A stretch of 64,000 nucleotides of DNA from an uncultured Prevotella sp. (GCA_905234145.1 CAJOGK010000001.1:1-64000); one strand, 5' to 3'. Shown: positions 1-9,128, counted from the stretch's first letter. A program made the numbers and translations. The notes: generated by a model not told the origin, from the sequence alone.

Positions 1-2
1 CA

Positions 3-356
3 CCGAGGGGGTGCCTCGCGGCAGGGGGCTCGCAGCCCCCGAAAGCGTCTACCTACTCAGTATCTCATTCCGTTAGCGACTGCAAACATAGTAACTACGG
101 TGTTGATATCCCTGGCAACTTTGCATATTACAACGAAGCCGTAGATCAGAAGATACTGCCGCTGCCCGACAAGCAATCAGCCGATTACATGTCGCGTAAG
201 CAGCAGTTCACCGAAGGTCTGCGCAAAGCATTGCCCGATACCTCCAAATGGGCAAACCAGTGTACCGACTGCGAAGAATGCCTGAAGAAATGCCCCCAGC
301 AGATTCGCATTCCCAACCAAATGTCCCGCATCGTCGAAACCCTCCGAAGAAAATAA
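3..356 (+). CDS. C-terminal part of aldo/keto reductase with 4Fe-4S domain (5' end outside window)
   Basis: An open frame enters from the window edge and stops at 354-356. The end of the protein has a CxxCxxCxxxCP cluster (QCTDCEECLKKCPQQIRIP), and upstream is a YGVDIPGNFAYYN block. Both are typical of the ferredoxin-like tail of Bacteroidota aldo/keto reductases, which carry a 4Fe-4S centre after a TIM-barrel oxidoreductase domain. The first cysteine cluster, usually several cysteines just before YGVDIP, is reduced here to one (SDCKHSNYGVDIP), and the roughly 20 codons before it do not look like the family. The first 60 bases may therefore be a sequence junction, or this copy may be degenerate. 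The substrate is unknown. Confidence 0.7.
   Translation, partial: PRGCLAAGGSQPPKASTYSVSHSVSDCKHSNYGVDIPGNFAYYNEAVDQKILPLPDKQSADYMSRKQQFTEGLRKALPDTSKWANQCTDCEECLKKCPQQIRIPNQMSRIVETLRRK
24..40. repeat. GC-rich hairpin at window edge
   Basis: A 7-bp perfect stem (GGGGGCT / AGCCCCC) with a CGC loop lies in an unusually GC-rich stretch of about 45 bases. It sits just upstream of recognisable aldo/keto reductase sequence and differs in composition from the bases that follow. It could be the edge of a dispersed repeat or of an assembly join; the sequence alone does not decide. Confidence 0.35.
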
Positions 357-470
357 AGACCTATTTTTTATCATTTCACCTTTTCTTGTTGTGGTGCATA
401 TATGGTATTTGCAACAGAAACGGCAAACCTTGCCATAACTGTCGCGTGGATCTATTGGAGTTCTGACAGA

Positions 471-1115
471 TTATAAGCTGTCAAGATTCTTCATGCACTC
501 CTCGAAGATGGCCTCACGCTGAGTGTCGGACATCTCTGACAAGGGCATGAAGGTGGTGAAGAAGCTGATTCCTACTGGTGCTTTCCCCTCAAGGGTTTCT
601 TTGCCGGACAGCTTAAAACAGAAACCGTCGGGAACTAGGAATCCCTCTCCGGCGAACTCACCGTATTTCTCGATATGCTTGTTAATACGCTCATCGACAG
701 CCATCGGTTTCATCTCGGAGTTGCGCGACAGGAACATGACGGCTACTTCATTGGCAGTCATTTCAGGCTGTTTCAGGAAACGCTCCTTGTAGCGTTGCAG
801 GAAATGACTCGTAAAAACATGTATGGCAGGCGATCGCCAGTCGGTCCACTTAATAACAAACCGCTTACTGCCATCATATAAGATGCAGAGGTAGCCTGAC
901 TGAACAGGGGCAAAAAGATACGTTCGATAGAAATAGATGATGTATTGATTGTTGGATGATGGAATCTTATAGTCATACAAACACTGGAAGCGCATGCTCC
1001 TTTCCATCTCTTTGATTGCTTTCGAATGAAGGGATTCGCGTTTCCAGTCCAGTTTCGGCATCTCTTCCATGAGCGTGTCATACACCTCATGGAGGTTCAT
1101 GTTTGCTACAATCAT
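471..1115 (-). CDS. uncharacterised 214-residue protein, coupled to SLC13 transporter
   Basis: The protein is 214 residues with no signal peptide and no obvious membrane segment. I do not recognise the family. It has an aromatic-rich N-terminal half (YIIYFYRTYLFAP) and a basic middle segment around HVFTSHFLQRYKERFLK. Its ATG overlaps the last bases of the SLC13-type transporter gene by 4 bp, so the two are probably translationally coupled and it is the last gene of the reverse-strand operon that starts with the SpoIIE phosphatase. That placement suggests a cytoplasmic accessory to transport or stress signalling, but this is inference only. Confidence 0.75.
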   Translation of the reverse strand: MIVANMNLHEVYDTLMEEMPKLDWKRESLHSKAIKEMERSMRFQCLYDYKIPSSNNQYIIYFYRTYLFAPVQSGYLCILYDGSKRFVIKWTDWRSPAIHVFTSHFLQRYKERFLKQPEMTANEVAVMFLSRNSEMKPMAVDERINKHIEKYGEFAGEGFLVPDGFCFKLSGKETLEGKAPVGISFFTTFMPLSEMSDTQREAIFEECMKNLDSL

Positions 1116-2899
1116 GGGCGCAATGGTGTTATTGGGAACATCATACAGACAGTAACAATGCCGGTGATGGCAACGATGATGGCAAGGGGGATTCCGACGC
1201 GCATAAAGTCGGTGAAGCGGAGGTCACCAGGACCGTAGACCAGCATATTAGGCGGTGCGCCAATAGGCGTGGCAAAGGCGGTGTTGACAGCGATCATCAG
1301 GGCGAGGATGAATGTGGTGGGGTCACAGTTCGCCTGAATTGCCACCTCGTACATGATGGGGAAGAACATGGCACCCGCAGCCACATTCATGACCAACTGC
1401 GTGATCATCATGGCCAATATGCAGATGGCAATCATCATCACGAGGGGATGCGGGCCGCAAATACCGAGGATGCCATAGGCAATGTTCTGGGCAATTCCCG
1501 TCTTCGAGATCGCCGTTCCAATGACGATCGACCCAGCCATGCTCGTCAGCACACGCCAGTTGACGGAGTTCATGGCCTGATTTGCCCCACAACAACGGCA
1601 AAGCAGCATGGCCAAAGCTGCCAATATCGTACCTTTCAGCAAAGATACAACGTTCAGGGCAGTGAGTACCAGCATCGCCAGCATAATCAGCGAAGACAGG
1701 ATTGTTTCAGGACCTAATCTGACAAACTCCTGGAAGTCGGAGAACTGCAACTTCGAAATCAGCTGATCGGCAGTGATCTTCATCTTGCGCGGACACTCGA
1801 AGAGCAAAGCATCACCCGCCTGCAATATCACATCGCGGGGTGCCACATCAAGGCGTTTGCCACAACGCGATACTGCCACCAAAATCAGTTCGTAGTCTTG
1901 TTCTATCGAAGTGTCGCCGATGGTCTTTCCGATAAGGTCGCTGTCGAAATTGATATAGGCCATGCACAGTCGGAAAAAGCGATTCATCTCGCTCATCGAG
2001 TAGATGTGATGGTCGGAAACAACCAGTTTATGACTTTGTTTCAAATCTAAGATTTCTTCTATCTTACCAGCATAGATCAGACGGTCGCCACCCATTATAA
2101 ACTCACTTTCGCTGACGGCCGCTGGCAGGTTATCGAAACGGTATAATCCGATCAGACTGCCGCCCTTGACATGGAAGAGTCCGGCTTCACCCAAGGTCTT
2201 GCCGAAATTCGGGTTATCCGATGGCACCAGCAGCTCCACAGTGTAGTCGTGCGTTGTCTCGAAGGCCGATTCCGGCGATACACGCTCTGGCAGCCATCGA
2301 CGCATGACGATGATCAACGTCATACCGACAAACAAACATGCCATACCTGGCACGAAAGGCAGAAACATGTCCATTTGTCTGCCTGTAACTTCGTGGTAAA
2401 GGTCGGAAATAACGATATTAGATGTGGTGCCAATCACCGTACAGACACCTCCCAACAGCACCACATAAGCCAATGGAATAAACAATTTCGACGGTGCGAT
2501 GTTAAGCTTCCTCGCCCATTGCTTCAACACGTCGACGAAGAGCGCAGTCACGGTGGTATTGTTGATAAAGGCACTCAGTAAGCCCACTGGTATCATCATA
2601 CGCAGCAGGGCTTTGGAATAGCTGTCGGGCAAACCAAAGACATTAATGACGATCCACTGCAGCACGCCCGTATAGCGCAGTCCAGCCACGACGACGGCCA
2701 GGATACCAGTAGTTACTACTGCCGACGAACTAAAGCCCGCAAATGACTCCTTGAGGTCGAGCACGCCCGTAACAAACAGCGTACCTATGGCCGCCATGAA
2801 GACGACATCGGTACGCACTTTCGTGAACAGCAACATACCGAGTACCATGATGACGGTCATGATCGTAATCCAAGCGTCTATGTTAAGTCCTCCAATCAT
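1112..2899 (-). CDS. SLC13/DASS-family permease with two RCK_C (TrkA-C) domains
   Basis: A 595-residue inner-membrane protein. The N-terminal half has hydrophobic helices and the SLC13-type motif FINNTTVTALF. A soluble central insert of about residues 205-370 contains two TrkA-C/RCK_C-like domains (around PNFGKTLGEAG and SDLIGKTIGDTS). A second hydrophobic half ends with NTAFATPIGAPPNMLVYG, the second SLC13 signature. Members of this family move dicarboxylates, sulfate or other anions with Na+, and the RCK_C domains bind regulatory ligands. The substrate cannot be told from sequence. It lies 8 bases downstream of an RsbW-like kinase gene and overlaps the following gene by 4 bp, so all are probably one operon. 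Confidence 0.88.
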   Translation of the reverse strand: MIGGLNIDAWITIMTVIMVLGMLLFTKVRTDVVFMAAIGTLFVTGVLDLKESFAGFSSSAVVTTGILAVVVAGLRYTGVLQWIVINVFGLPDSYSKALLRMMIPVGLLSAFINNTTVTALFVDVLKQWARKLNIAPSKLFIPLAYVVLLGGVCTVIGTTSNIVISDLYHEVTGRQMDMFLPFVPGMACLFVGMTLIIVMRRWLPERVSPESAFETTHDYTVELLVPSDNPNFGKTLGEAGLFHVKGGSLIGLYRFDNLPAAVSESEFIMGGDRLIYAGKIEEILDLKQSHKLVVSDHHIYSMSEMNRFFRLCMAYINFDSDLIGKTIGDTSIEQDYELILVAVSRCGKRLDVAPRDVILQAGDALLFECPRKMKITADQLISKLQFSDFQEFVRLGPETILSSLIMLAMLVLTALNVVSLLKGTILAALAMLLCRCCGANQAMNSVNWRVLTSMAGSIVIGTAISKTGIAQNIAYGILGICGPHPLVMMIAICILAMMITQLVMNVAAGAMFFPIMYEVAIQANCDPTTFILALMIAVNTAFATPIGAPPNMLVYGPGDLRFTDFMRVGIPLAIIVAITGIVTVCMMFPITPLRP

Positions 2900-2907
2900 A
2901 TTTCACT

Positions 2908-3309
2908 TCATACTTTTTTCATGACGGTGAGGATATTTTCACCGTTGGTGTATTCGTACTCGACCGTATCCATAAACTGCCTGACAAGGTAGATGCCCAG
3001 TCCGCCTATCGGGCGCTCCTCTATCGGCAACGACGTGTCGGGCGCTTCACGCTCCAACGGATTGAACGGCACGCCACCGTCACGGAAACGCAGCGTGATA
3101 TGCCCTTCGTCGCGTATAATCTCCACATCAAGGTAGTCGTCAGCGCCATCGGGATAGGCATAGCTCGCGACATTAACCACCAGTTCTTCAGTCACCAGAT
3201 GGATGGCTTGCCACACAACCCCTAACGATGCCATCTCTTCTGCTTGAAGGATGGTATCGATAATGTACGGTGCCTTATCCCGAATAGGCTGGAAATGTAA
3301 CTTCGTCAT
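2908..3309 (-). CDS. RsbW-like anti-sigma/serine kinase (HATPase_c_2)
   Basis: A 133-residue GHKL ATPase of the RsbW/SpoIIAB type. The N-box is at residues 41-46 (EELVVN), the G1-like box at 77-83 (DGGVPFN), and the G2 box at 101-108 (IGGLGIYL). Such kinases phosphorylate a STAS-domain antagonist on serine and sequester a partner when the antagonist is phosphorylated. It lies directly downstream of a SpoIIE phosphatase on the same strand. A second kinase of the same type (9121-9537) and a STAS protein (6746-7021) lie on the opposite strand. No sigma-B-like factor is seen nearby, so the target may not be a sigma factor. Confidence 0.9.
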   Translation of the reverse strand: MTKLHFQPIRDKAPYIIDTILQAEEMASLGVVWQAIHLVTEELVVNVASYAYPDGADDYLDVEIIRDEGHITLRFRDGGVPFNPLEREAPDTSLPIEERPIGGLGIYLVRQFMDTVEYEYTNGENILTVMKKV

Positions 3310-3329
3310 GATGGCCGATGATTCTTTAA

Positions 3330-5249
3330 TTATTCATTTTTGTATTGTATCACTAACATCGTGAGGTCGTCGCTCTGCGGGGCATCGCCTACAAACTGGT
3401 GTACTGCCTGGATCATTTTTTCTATCTGGCCCTTGCAGCCTACTTCGCGCGTTAGTTGGTCTATCAAGCGTTCGCGACCGAATAGCTCAAGCTGTACGTT
3501 CATCGCCTCCGTCAGTCCGTCGGTATAGAGGAACAGCATCGTACCGTCTGTCATATCGTATTCGCCAACCACATAAGGCGCATCCTCATCAATACCCAAA
3601 GGCAGGCCAGGCTTTGCCGATAACTCTGTGATCGTATCGCTGACGACAAACGGTTTATTATGACCTGCATTACAGTAGCGCAACCGTCCTGTTTTTAAAT
3701 CGAGCACACCCATGAAGAACGTGACGAACATGAGCGTCTCGTTGCCGTCGCATGTGGTCTTGTTGATCGAGGTAATAATCTGCGTCAGATCGTCCTTATA
3801 GCTGGCCACGTTACGGAACTGGCTGAGTGTTGTGGCCATCACCAAAGCTGCCGGAACACCCTTACCCGAAACGTCGCCGACGCAGAAGAACAACTTCCCG
3901 TCGCGAATAAAGAAATCGAAGAGATCGCCTCCTACCTCACGGGCTGGTTCCAAGGATGCATAGAGATCGATATGTTTGTCAGTAAACTTCGGGGGCATAG
4001 AGGGCAACATGGATAGCTGGATATCCGTAGCAGCTTTCAGCTCTCCTTCCATACGACCCTTCGCCTCGTTCACCTGTTTCAGTTCCTCCATCTGACGGGC
4101 CAACGACTGTTGCATGGTGCTGAATGAATGGTGTAGCTGCTGCATTTCGTCTTTGGTGTGGATATCGGGCAACTCAGCCTGCAGATTGCCTCGTGCCACC
4201 TCATCCGCTGCCATGGTAAATGTGGTAAGCGGGGCGATGAGCCGGTGCACACCACGCCAGAGGAGGCAGGTGAGCAATACCAGCATCAGGCCAAACAGCG
4301 AAATCAGGAAAATCACCGTTTTGTAGACATCCTTAAACACCTCAGAGGCCTTGCACACGATGGCTATCGACCAGCCCGTATGCTGCAAAGGCACGAAGAA
4401 GATATAAGCGTCGCCATAAGAGGGTGACTTCCACCGCCGCATGCCGCTCTTGCCGTCAATCACCTCCTGACCGATTTCCTTCAGTTCTGGAAGTCCCATC
4501 TTCTCGGCAACACTGAAGATGGTTTGGCGGAGTACCAGTTCCTTGATGGGGTGCGAGATAAAGGTACCATCACGACTGATCATGCAAGCATAGCCTTGCT
4601 CGTAATATTTTATTTCGAGCAACTTCGACAGGTCATCGAGCAAGATGTCGGCCGTTATCACTGCGATAAGGTTGCCTGCCTCGTCCATCACAGGATAGCT
4701 ATAGGTAGTCATCGGCATCTCACCCCCACCCTTGTCGAAATAAGGTTCGCTCCAGTAATCCTGCTTGAGCGAATCGGGCGTATGATACCAGTCCATCTTG
4801 TTGTAGTTGTAGTCTTCCCCACCCAACTGCTTCGTGCGTATCGTGTCGCCATCCCTGTAGCTGTAGGGCGAGAACCACACACCCTTTTCTGGAAAGTAAT
4901 TAGGCCGGAAGGCGATGGCCGAACCTACGATGGCAGGATTATCATCCAGCATCCTTTGGGTGATACGGTAAAGCGCATCGGTATCATGCAGGTTATCCTT
5001 GATATCGTCGACATGATTCCTTACAGCGACTTCAATAGAGATAAACCCCGTATTGATGCGCTGGCCCACAATGTAGAGGATACCGTTGGCCTTGACGCTT
5101 TCTTCGAGCTTGATGCCTTTTACGATGTAATAGTTGCCGAAAAAAGCTGTGACAGTAAGGATTACCACCACGCATATCACAACCCACAGGCTGATACGGC
5201 TTGCGAGCGACCGTCTAACTAGACCTATCCATGCCTTAACGCTAGCCAT
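3330..5249 (-). CDS. Membrane sensor serine phosphatase: dCache-HAMP-SpoIIE (RsbU/RsbP type)
   Basis: A 639-residue inner-membrane sensor. TM1 is at about residues 18-40, a Cache-like extracytoplasmic sensor at about 45-300, TM2 at about 311-331, HAMP at about 335-385, and a coiled coil leads into a PP2C SpoIIE domain from about 425. The domain has the metal-binding GGDLFD (440-445) and GDVSGKG (458-464) motifs, a late YTDGLTEA motif, and SDDLTMLV near the end. QLSMLP (411-416), just before the domain, is typical of RsbU-type enzymes. It should dephosphorylate a phospho-STAS antagonist in response to an external ligand. It is the first gene of the reverse-strand operon and has a clear promoter at 5285-5316. 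The divergent + strand operon encodes the STAS protein. Confidence 0.92.
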   Translation of the reverse strand: MASVKAWIGLVRRSLASRISLWVVICVVVILTVTAFFGNYYIVKGIKLEESVKANGILYIVGQRINTGFISIEVAVRNHVDDIKDNLHDTDALYRITQRMLDDNPAIVGSAIAFRPNYFPEKGVWFSPYSYRDGDTIRTKQLGGEDYNYNKMDWYHTPDSLKQDYWSEPYFDKGGGEMPMTTYSYPVMDEAGNLIAVITADILLDDLSKLLEIKYYEQGYACMISRDGTFISHPIKELVLRQTIFSVAEKMGLPELKEIGQEVIDGKSGMRRWKSPSYGDAYIFFVPLQHTGWSIAIVCKASEVFKDVYKTVIFLISLFGLMLVLLTCLLWRGVHRLIAPLTTFTMAADEVARGNLQAELPDIHTKDEMQQLHHSFSTMQQSLARQMEELKQVNEAKGRMEGELKAATDIQLSMLPSMPPKFTDKHIDLYASLEPAREVGGDLFDFFIRDGKLFFCVGDVSGKGVPAALVMATTLSQFRNVASYKDDLTQIITSINKTTCDGNETLMFVTFFMGVLDLKTGRLRYCNAGHNKPFVVSDTITELSAKPGLPLGIDEDAPYVVGEYDMTDGTMLFLYTDGLTEAMNVQLELFGRERLIDQLTREVGCKGQIEKMIQAVHQFVGDAPQSDDLTMLVIQYKNE

Positions 5250-5284
5250 TACTGTTTTTTTATTTCACGTTACCTTTTTGGCTA

Positions 5285-5316
5285 CAAAGATAGTCTATTT
5301 CTTCATATCCTCCAAA
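5285..5316 (-). promoter_or_regulatory. Bacteroidota promoter of phosphatase operon
   Basis: On the minus strand TTTG (5313-5316) is followed after 20 bases by TATCTTTG (5285-5292). This fits the Bacteroidota -33 TTTG / -7 TAnnTTTG pattern and lies about 35 bases upstream of the phosphatase ATG at 5249. Confidence 0.75.
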
Positions 5317-5366
5317 TTTTAAGCTACTTTTTTCGTACGACTACAATTTGTTTCAAAAAAAAGTTG

Positions 5367-5374
5367 TATATTTG
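5367..5374 (+). promoter_or_regulatory. -7 box upstream of GH13 amylase
   Basis: TATATTTG matches TAnnTTTG and sits 20 bases before the amylase ATG at 5395. A TTTG at 5347-5350 is only 16 bases upstream, shorter than the usual spacing. Confidence 0.6.
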
Positions 5375-5394
5375 CCGCATGAAATATTACGAAT

Positions 5395-6522
5395 ATGAAA
5401 AAGTGGTTTGATAATATCCGAATCTATCATTTGTTGATTGACAGATTCAATGGAGGGTGGCAAGTGCCTCCTAAGAGTGAGAATGTTTTCTGTGGCGGTA
5501 CGCTACAGGGTGTGACTGACAAGCTTGACTATATCAAGGACATGGGATTTACGGCCATCATGCTATCTCCCATCTTCAAATCGGCCAACTATCACGGCTA
5601 CCACACGCTGAATTTCGACGAGGTAGACCCGCATTTCGGCACGTGGGAGGATTATCAGAAGCTGCTGGATACGGCCCACGCCAAGGACTTGAAGATTATC
5701 TGCGATTTTGTACCAAACCACTGCTGGTATCAGGCACCGATGTTCCAGGAGGCGCTGATTGCTAATGGTGGCAAGCACCGCGACTGGTTCTTCTTCGAAA
5801 GCGTCGACAGCGATGCGTTCGTTTCGTTCCTGGGTTTTGGCGATCTGCCTAAGTTTAACCTGACAAACCCCGAAGTGGAAAGTTTCATGATCGACAAGGC
5901 TGAGAAACTCGCCCGCATGGGCGTGGATGCCTTCCGTATCGACCACGCACTGGGTCAGCCGCACAATTTTTTGCAGAGCCTGCGTAACAGTCTGGAGAAG
6001 ATCAACAGCGACATCGTGGTGTTCGGTGAGGTCTGGGCATTCGGCATCGGTCCGAATTTGGCCAGTCAGCTGTATTTCAAGACCCCAGAGCGACTGAACG
6101 AGTTCCTGGCACAGGAAACAAAGCCTTTCAGTCAGGACGACTTACAGGCCGACTATACAGAGACACTCGACGGTGTGCTCGACTTTGCCTATCGCGACAT
6201 CATACTGGAGGAAATCCGTGCAGGCCGAGGCATTAAGGGCAACGCAACGCTTAAGCAGAAGGTTGAAGCGCACTTTGCCAAGTACCCCGACGGTTTCAAA
6301 CTGGTACTGTTCCTGGATAATCACGACACCGACCGCTTTATGTTCGACTGTCACGACGATGCAAACCTCATGCAGGAGGCTATCGACTTTACGAAGGAAC
6401 TGCACAGGCCGTTCTCTTACCTCTATGGCACAGAGCAGTTGATGACCATCAAATCCACGATTTTCAATGCAGAACCCTACGCCGACCTCCGTGTACGCAA
6501 CTGCATGGATTGGACTAAGTAA
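5395..6522 (+). CDS. Cytoplasmic GH13 alpha-amylase family enzyme
   Basis: A 375-residue GH13 enzyme without a signal peptide. Region I is DFVPNH (104-109). The catalytic nucleophile should be D183 (FRIDH), the acid/base E212 (FGEVWA) and the transition-state stabiliser D311 (LDNHD), so the triad is complete. The protein is short for GH13: it ends soon after the barrel and has little of the usual C-terminal beta domain. Intracellular enzymes of this type cut maltodextrins or glycogen-derived oligosaccharides. It heads the + strand set amylase - STAS - glgX - RsbW-like, which ties glycogen or maltodextrin use to a partner-switching module. The start is the ATG that opens MKKWFDN; an earlier ATG at 5380 is out of frame. 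Confidence 0.9.
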   Translation: MKKWFDNIRIYHLLIDRFNGGWQVPPKSENVFCGGTLQGVTDKLDYIKDMGFTAIMLSPIFKSANYHGYHTLNFDEVDPHFGTWEDYQKLLDTAHAKDLKIICDFVPNHCWYQAPMFQEALIANGGKHRDWFFFESVDSDAFVSFLGFGDLPKFNLTNPEVESFMIDKAEKLARMGVDAFRIDHALGQPHNFLQSLRNSLEKINSDIVVFGEVWAFGIGPNLASQLYFKTPERLNEFLAQETKPFSQDDLQADYTETLDGVLDFAYRDIILEEIRAGRGIKGNATLKQKVEAHFAKYPDGFKLVLFLDNHDTDRFMFDCHDDANLMQEAIDFTKELHRPFSYLYGTEQLMTIKSTIFNAEPYADLRVRNCMDWTK

Positions 6523-6540
6523 TTTTCGCATGTATAATAA

Positions 6541-6723
6541 CGACCACGAATTAAACGAATTACACAAATTATGCTATGCAGAACGGCGTCGAATTACACG
6601 AATTAATTTAACGACCACGAATTTATCGAATTAAACGAATAGGCTGCCGCAAGGATTCGAGAAATTCGTAATAATATCTATGCGCAGCTAAAAATTCGCT
6701 CAATTCGTGAAATTCGTGGTCGA
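6541..6723. repeat. Degenerate CGACCACGAATT / AATTCGTG repeat cluster
   Basis: The amylase-STAS intergenic region holds several copies of a short AT-rich unit. CGACCACGAATTAAACGAATT is at 6541 onward, a related GAATTACACGAATT is at about 6591, a second CGACCACGAATTTATCGAATT starts at 6612, and an inverted copy, AATTCGTGAAATTCGTGGTCG, ends near 6722. The last two form a long imperfect inverted repeat. The inverted copy abuts the STAS gene, so it may form a hairpin in the transcript. I read it as a dispersed intergenic repeat, not coding sequence. Confidence 0.65.
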
Positions 6724-6745
6724 AAATAACTTGAGAAATTTAGAT

Positions 6746-7021
6746 ATGAATACAGAAACTTATCAATTAGGGAAAAGGTTAGACTCCTTTAATTACAAGG
6801 AAGAACAGGAAAGGATTCTGGCTATTTTGGAGAAAGATTGCAGTGTAGTACTCGATATGACAGAATGCAATTACGTTTCCAGTTCAGGTTTGCGCGTATT
6901 GCTCTATTGCAAGAAAGTAGCAGCCTCCAAGGGATTGAAGCTCTTTCTGAAGGGCGTAACTCCCGAAGTGAAGGATATTATGGATATCACGGGCTTCGAA
7001 AATTTCTTCGATTATGCATAG
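6746..7021 (+). CDS. STAS-domain anti-sigma factor antagonist
   Basis: A 91-residue STAS domain. The motif DMTECNYVSSSGLRVLL (residues 37-53) is the anti-sigma-antagonist signature; by comparison with SpoIIAA the phosphorylated serine should be S46. The ATG at 6746 was chosen because an upstream in-frame start (6707) would place the N-terminus inside the intergenic repeat. Its stop overlaps the glgX start by 8 bp, implying coupled translation. It is the expected substrate of the two RsbW-like kinases (2908-3309, 9121-9537) and of the SpoIIE phosphatase (3330-5249). In its unphosphorylated form such a protein binds the kinase and frees the kinase's other partner. Confidence 0.9.
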   Translation: MNTETYQLGKRLDSFNYKEEQERILAILEKDCSVVLDMTECNYVSSSGLRVLLYCKKVAASKGLKLFLKGVTPEVKDIMDITGFENFFDYA

Positions 7022-9128
7022 AGTCGACCTATTCCCCACACATGAGTACCAAGGGTTAAAGTTGCGCTCAGGCCGACCATACCCCTTTGGGGCAATGGTT
7101 ATTGGCAATGCGGTAAACTTCTCAGTTTATTCCCGCTATGCCACCGACTGCACGTTGGTACTCTTCCACAATCGCGAAGAGCAGCCGTTTATCGAAATCC
7201 CGTTCTTCAAGGAGTTCCGTCTGGGTAATGTGTTCTCTATGATGGTATTCGACCTCGACTATGAGAACATCGAGTACGGCTTCCGTATGGACGGACCGTA
7301 TGCACCCGAAGAAGGCCATCGTTTCGATAAGTCGAAAATCCTGCTCGACCCCTATGCCAAGCTCATCGCGGGTCGCGACGTGTGGGGAGAGCAGCCCAAT
7401 TGGGACAGTCTTTACCAATACCGTGCACGAGTGGTATTCGATGACTTCGACTGGGAGAACGACCTGCCATTGGAAACGCCCGTCAACGACCTCATCGTCT
7501 ATGAGATGCATGTACGTAACTTTACATGCGGTGCCAGCTCTGGTGTGAAACACAAGGGAACGTTTGCCGGAATCGTCGAAAAAATACCCTACTTGCTCGA
7601 ACTGGGTGTCAACTGCGTAGAACTGATGCCCATCCATGAGTTCGACGAGTTTGAGATTTCCCGAGTCTCGCCAGTCGATGGACGCCAGCTCTATAACTTA
7701 TGGGGCTACAGCAACGTAGGCTTCTTTGCGCCTAAGGCCGCTTACGCCTCGTCGGGAAGGTTCGGCATGCAGGTGGATGAGCTGAAGAACCTCGTAAAAC
7801 GCCTCCACGCCAACGGCATAGAGGTGATACTCGACGTGGTGTTCAATCATACCGCCGAGGGCGACGAGCGAGGCCCTTACATCTCTTATCGCGGCATCGA
7901 CAACAAGACCTACTACATGCTTACGCCAGATGGTCAGTATTACAACTTCAGCGGCTGCGGCAATACGCTGAACTGCAACAACCCCAATGTGCGCGACATG
8001 ATTGTGGAGAGCCTGCGTTATTGGGTGACCGACTATCATATCGACGGTTTCCGTTTCGATCTCGCCGCCATCCTCGGTCGCGATCAGGAGGGCAATCCCA
8101 TGTCGAACCCACCACTGCTTGAATCGCTGGCACACGACCCTGTGCTCGGCAAGACAAAACTTATCGCCGAGGCCTGGGATGCGGGCGGACTCTATCAGGT
8201 GGGCTCCTTCCCCTCGTGGGGGCGCTGGGCCGAATGGAACGGGAAGTACCGCGACAGCATACGCCGCTTTATCAAGAGCGATACCGACGTGCTGGCCGAT
8301 GTCAAAGAGCGCATCATCGGCTCACCCGACCTCTACGCCTCGCAGAAGCGCGGCATCAAGGCCAGCGTGAATTTCATCACGGCACACGACGGCTTTACGC
8401 TGATGGACCTCGTATCGTATAACAACAAGCACAACGAGGCCAACGGCGAGGATAACCGCGATGGCGAGAACCACAACAACAGCTGGAACTGCGGCTGGGA
8501 AGGTGAATGCGACGATCCGGACATCAACCGTCTGCGCCACCGACAAGTGAAGAACGCCATCACACTGCTGATGGTAAGCCAGGGTATTCCCATGGTGCTG
8601 TCAGGTGATGAGATGGGCAACTCGCAACAAGGCAATAACAATGCCTATTGTCAGGACAACGAGGTAGCCTGGCTCGACTGGAACAATCTGGAGAAGAACG
8701 CCGACATCTTCCGCTATTTCAAGCAGATCATAAAATTCCGTCGCCAGCATAAAGTGCTTCGTTACGATGATCACCTCTCCCATAGCGACTATCGCAACCT
8801 AGGCTATCCTGATTTCTCTTGGCACGGCGTGAAGGCCTGGCAACCAGAGAGCGGTCACAATAACCTCACGGCAGCTTTCATGTTGAACGGACAATATGCC
8901 GATAACGACGACTTCATCTACGTGGCCATGAACATGCACTGGGAGATGCACGGCTTCGAGTTGCCGCAATTGCCAGAGGGTATGGCTTGGCACGTATTCG
9001 CCAATACCGGCATGGAGTCACCTGCTGACATCACCGAGCCAGGCAAGGAGCCGCTCATCGACAGCCAGCAAGAGATTCTTGTAGGCCCGCGCTCCATTAT
9101 CGTCTTAGTGGGAAAGCGTCATGAGTAA
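7014..9128 (+). CDS. glgX: Glycogen debranching enzyme GlgX (GH13_11, isoamylase type)
   Basis: A 704-residue protein. It has a CBM48-like N-terminal domain (about 15-120), then a GH13 barrel with region I DVVFNH (274-279), nucleophile D349 (GFRFDL), acid/base E386 (IAEAWD) and stabiliser D459 (TAHDG), followed by a C-terminal beta domain. Length and motifs fit GlgX/isoamylase enzymes, which hydrolyse alpha-1,6 branches of glycogen or limit dextrins. No signal peptide is seen, so it acts in the cytoplasm. It overlaps the upstream STAS gene by 8 bp and the downstream RsbW-like gene by 8 bp, so a metabolic enzyme is locked between two signalling genes in one transcript. Confidence 0.93.
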   Translation: MHRVDLFPTHEYQGLKLRSGRPYPFGAMVIGNAVNFSVYSRYATDCTLVLFHNREEQPFIEIPFFKEFRLGNVFSMMVFDLDYENIEYGFRMDGPYAPEEGHRFDKSKILLDPYAKLIAGRDVWGEQPNWDSLYQYRARVVFDDFDWENDLPLETPVNDLIVYEMHVRNFTCGASSGVKHKGTFAGIVEKIPYLLELGVNCVELMPIHEFDEFEISRVSPVDGRQLYNLWGYSNVGFFAPKAAYASSGRFGMQVDELKNLVKRLHANGIEVILDVVFNHTAEGDERGPYISYRGIDNKTYYMLTPDGQYYNFSGCGNTLNCNNPNVRDMIVESLRYWVTDYHIDGFRFDLAAILGRDQEGNPMSNPPLLESLAHDPVLGKTKLIAEAWDAGGLYQVGSFPSWGRWAEWNGKYRDSIRRFIKSDTDVLADVKERIIGSPDLYASQKRGIKASVNFITAHDGFTLMDLVSYNNKHNEANGEDNRDGENHNNSWNCGWEGECDDPDINRLRHRQVKNAITLLMVSQGIPMVLSGDEMGNSQQGNNNAYCQDNEVAWLDWNNLEKNADIFRYFKQIIKFRRQHKVLRYDDHLSHSDYRNLGYPDFSWHGVKAWQPESGHNNLTAAFMLNGQYADNDDFIYVAMNMHWEMHGFELPQLPEGMAWHVFANTGMESPADITEPGKEPLIDSQQEILVGPRSIIVLVGKRHE

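Noticed and set aside
248-466. Short plus-strand frame overlapping the reductase tail
   Set aside because: It is out of frame with the clear 4Fe-4S protein and has no family features.
4524-5222. 232-codon antisense frame opposite the SpoIIE phosphatase
   Set aside because: The minus strand has a complete sensor-HAMP-phosphatase protein; the plus-strand frame looks like a shadow.
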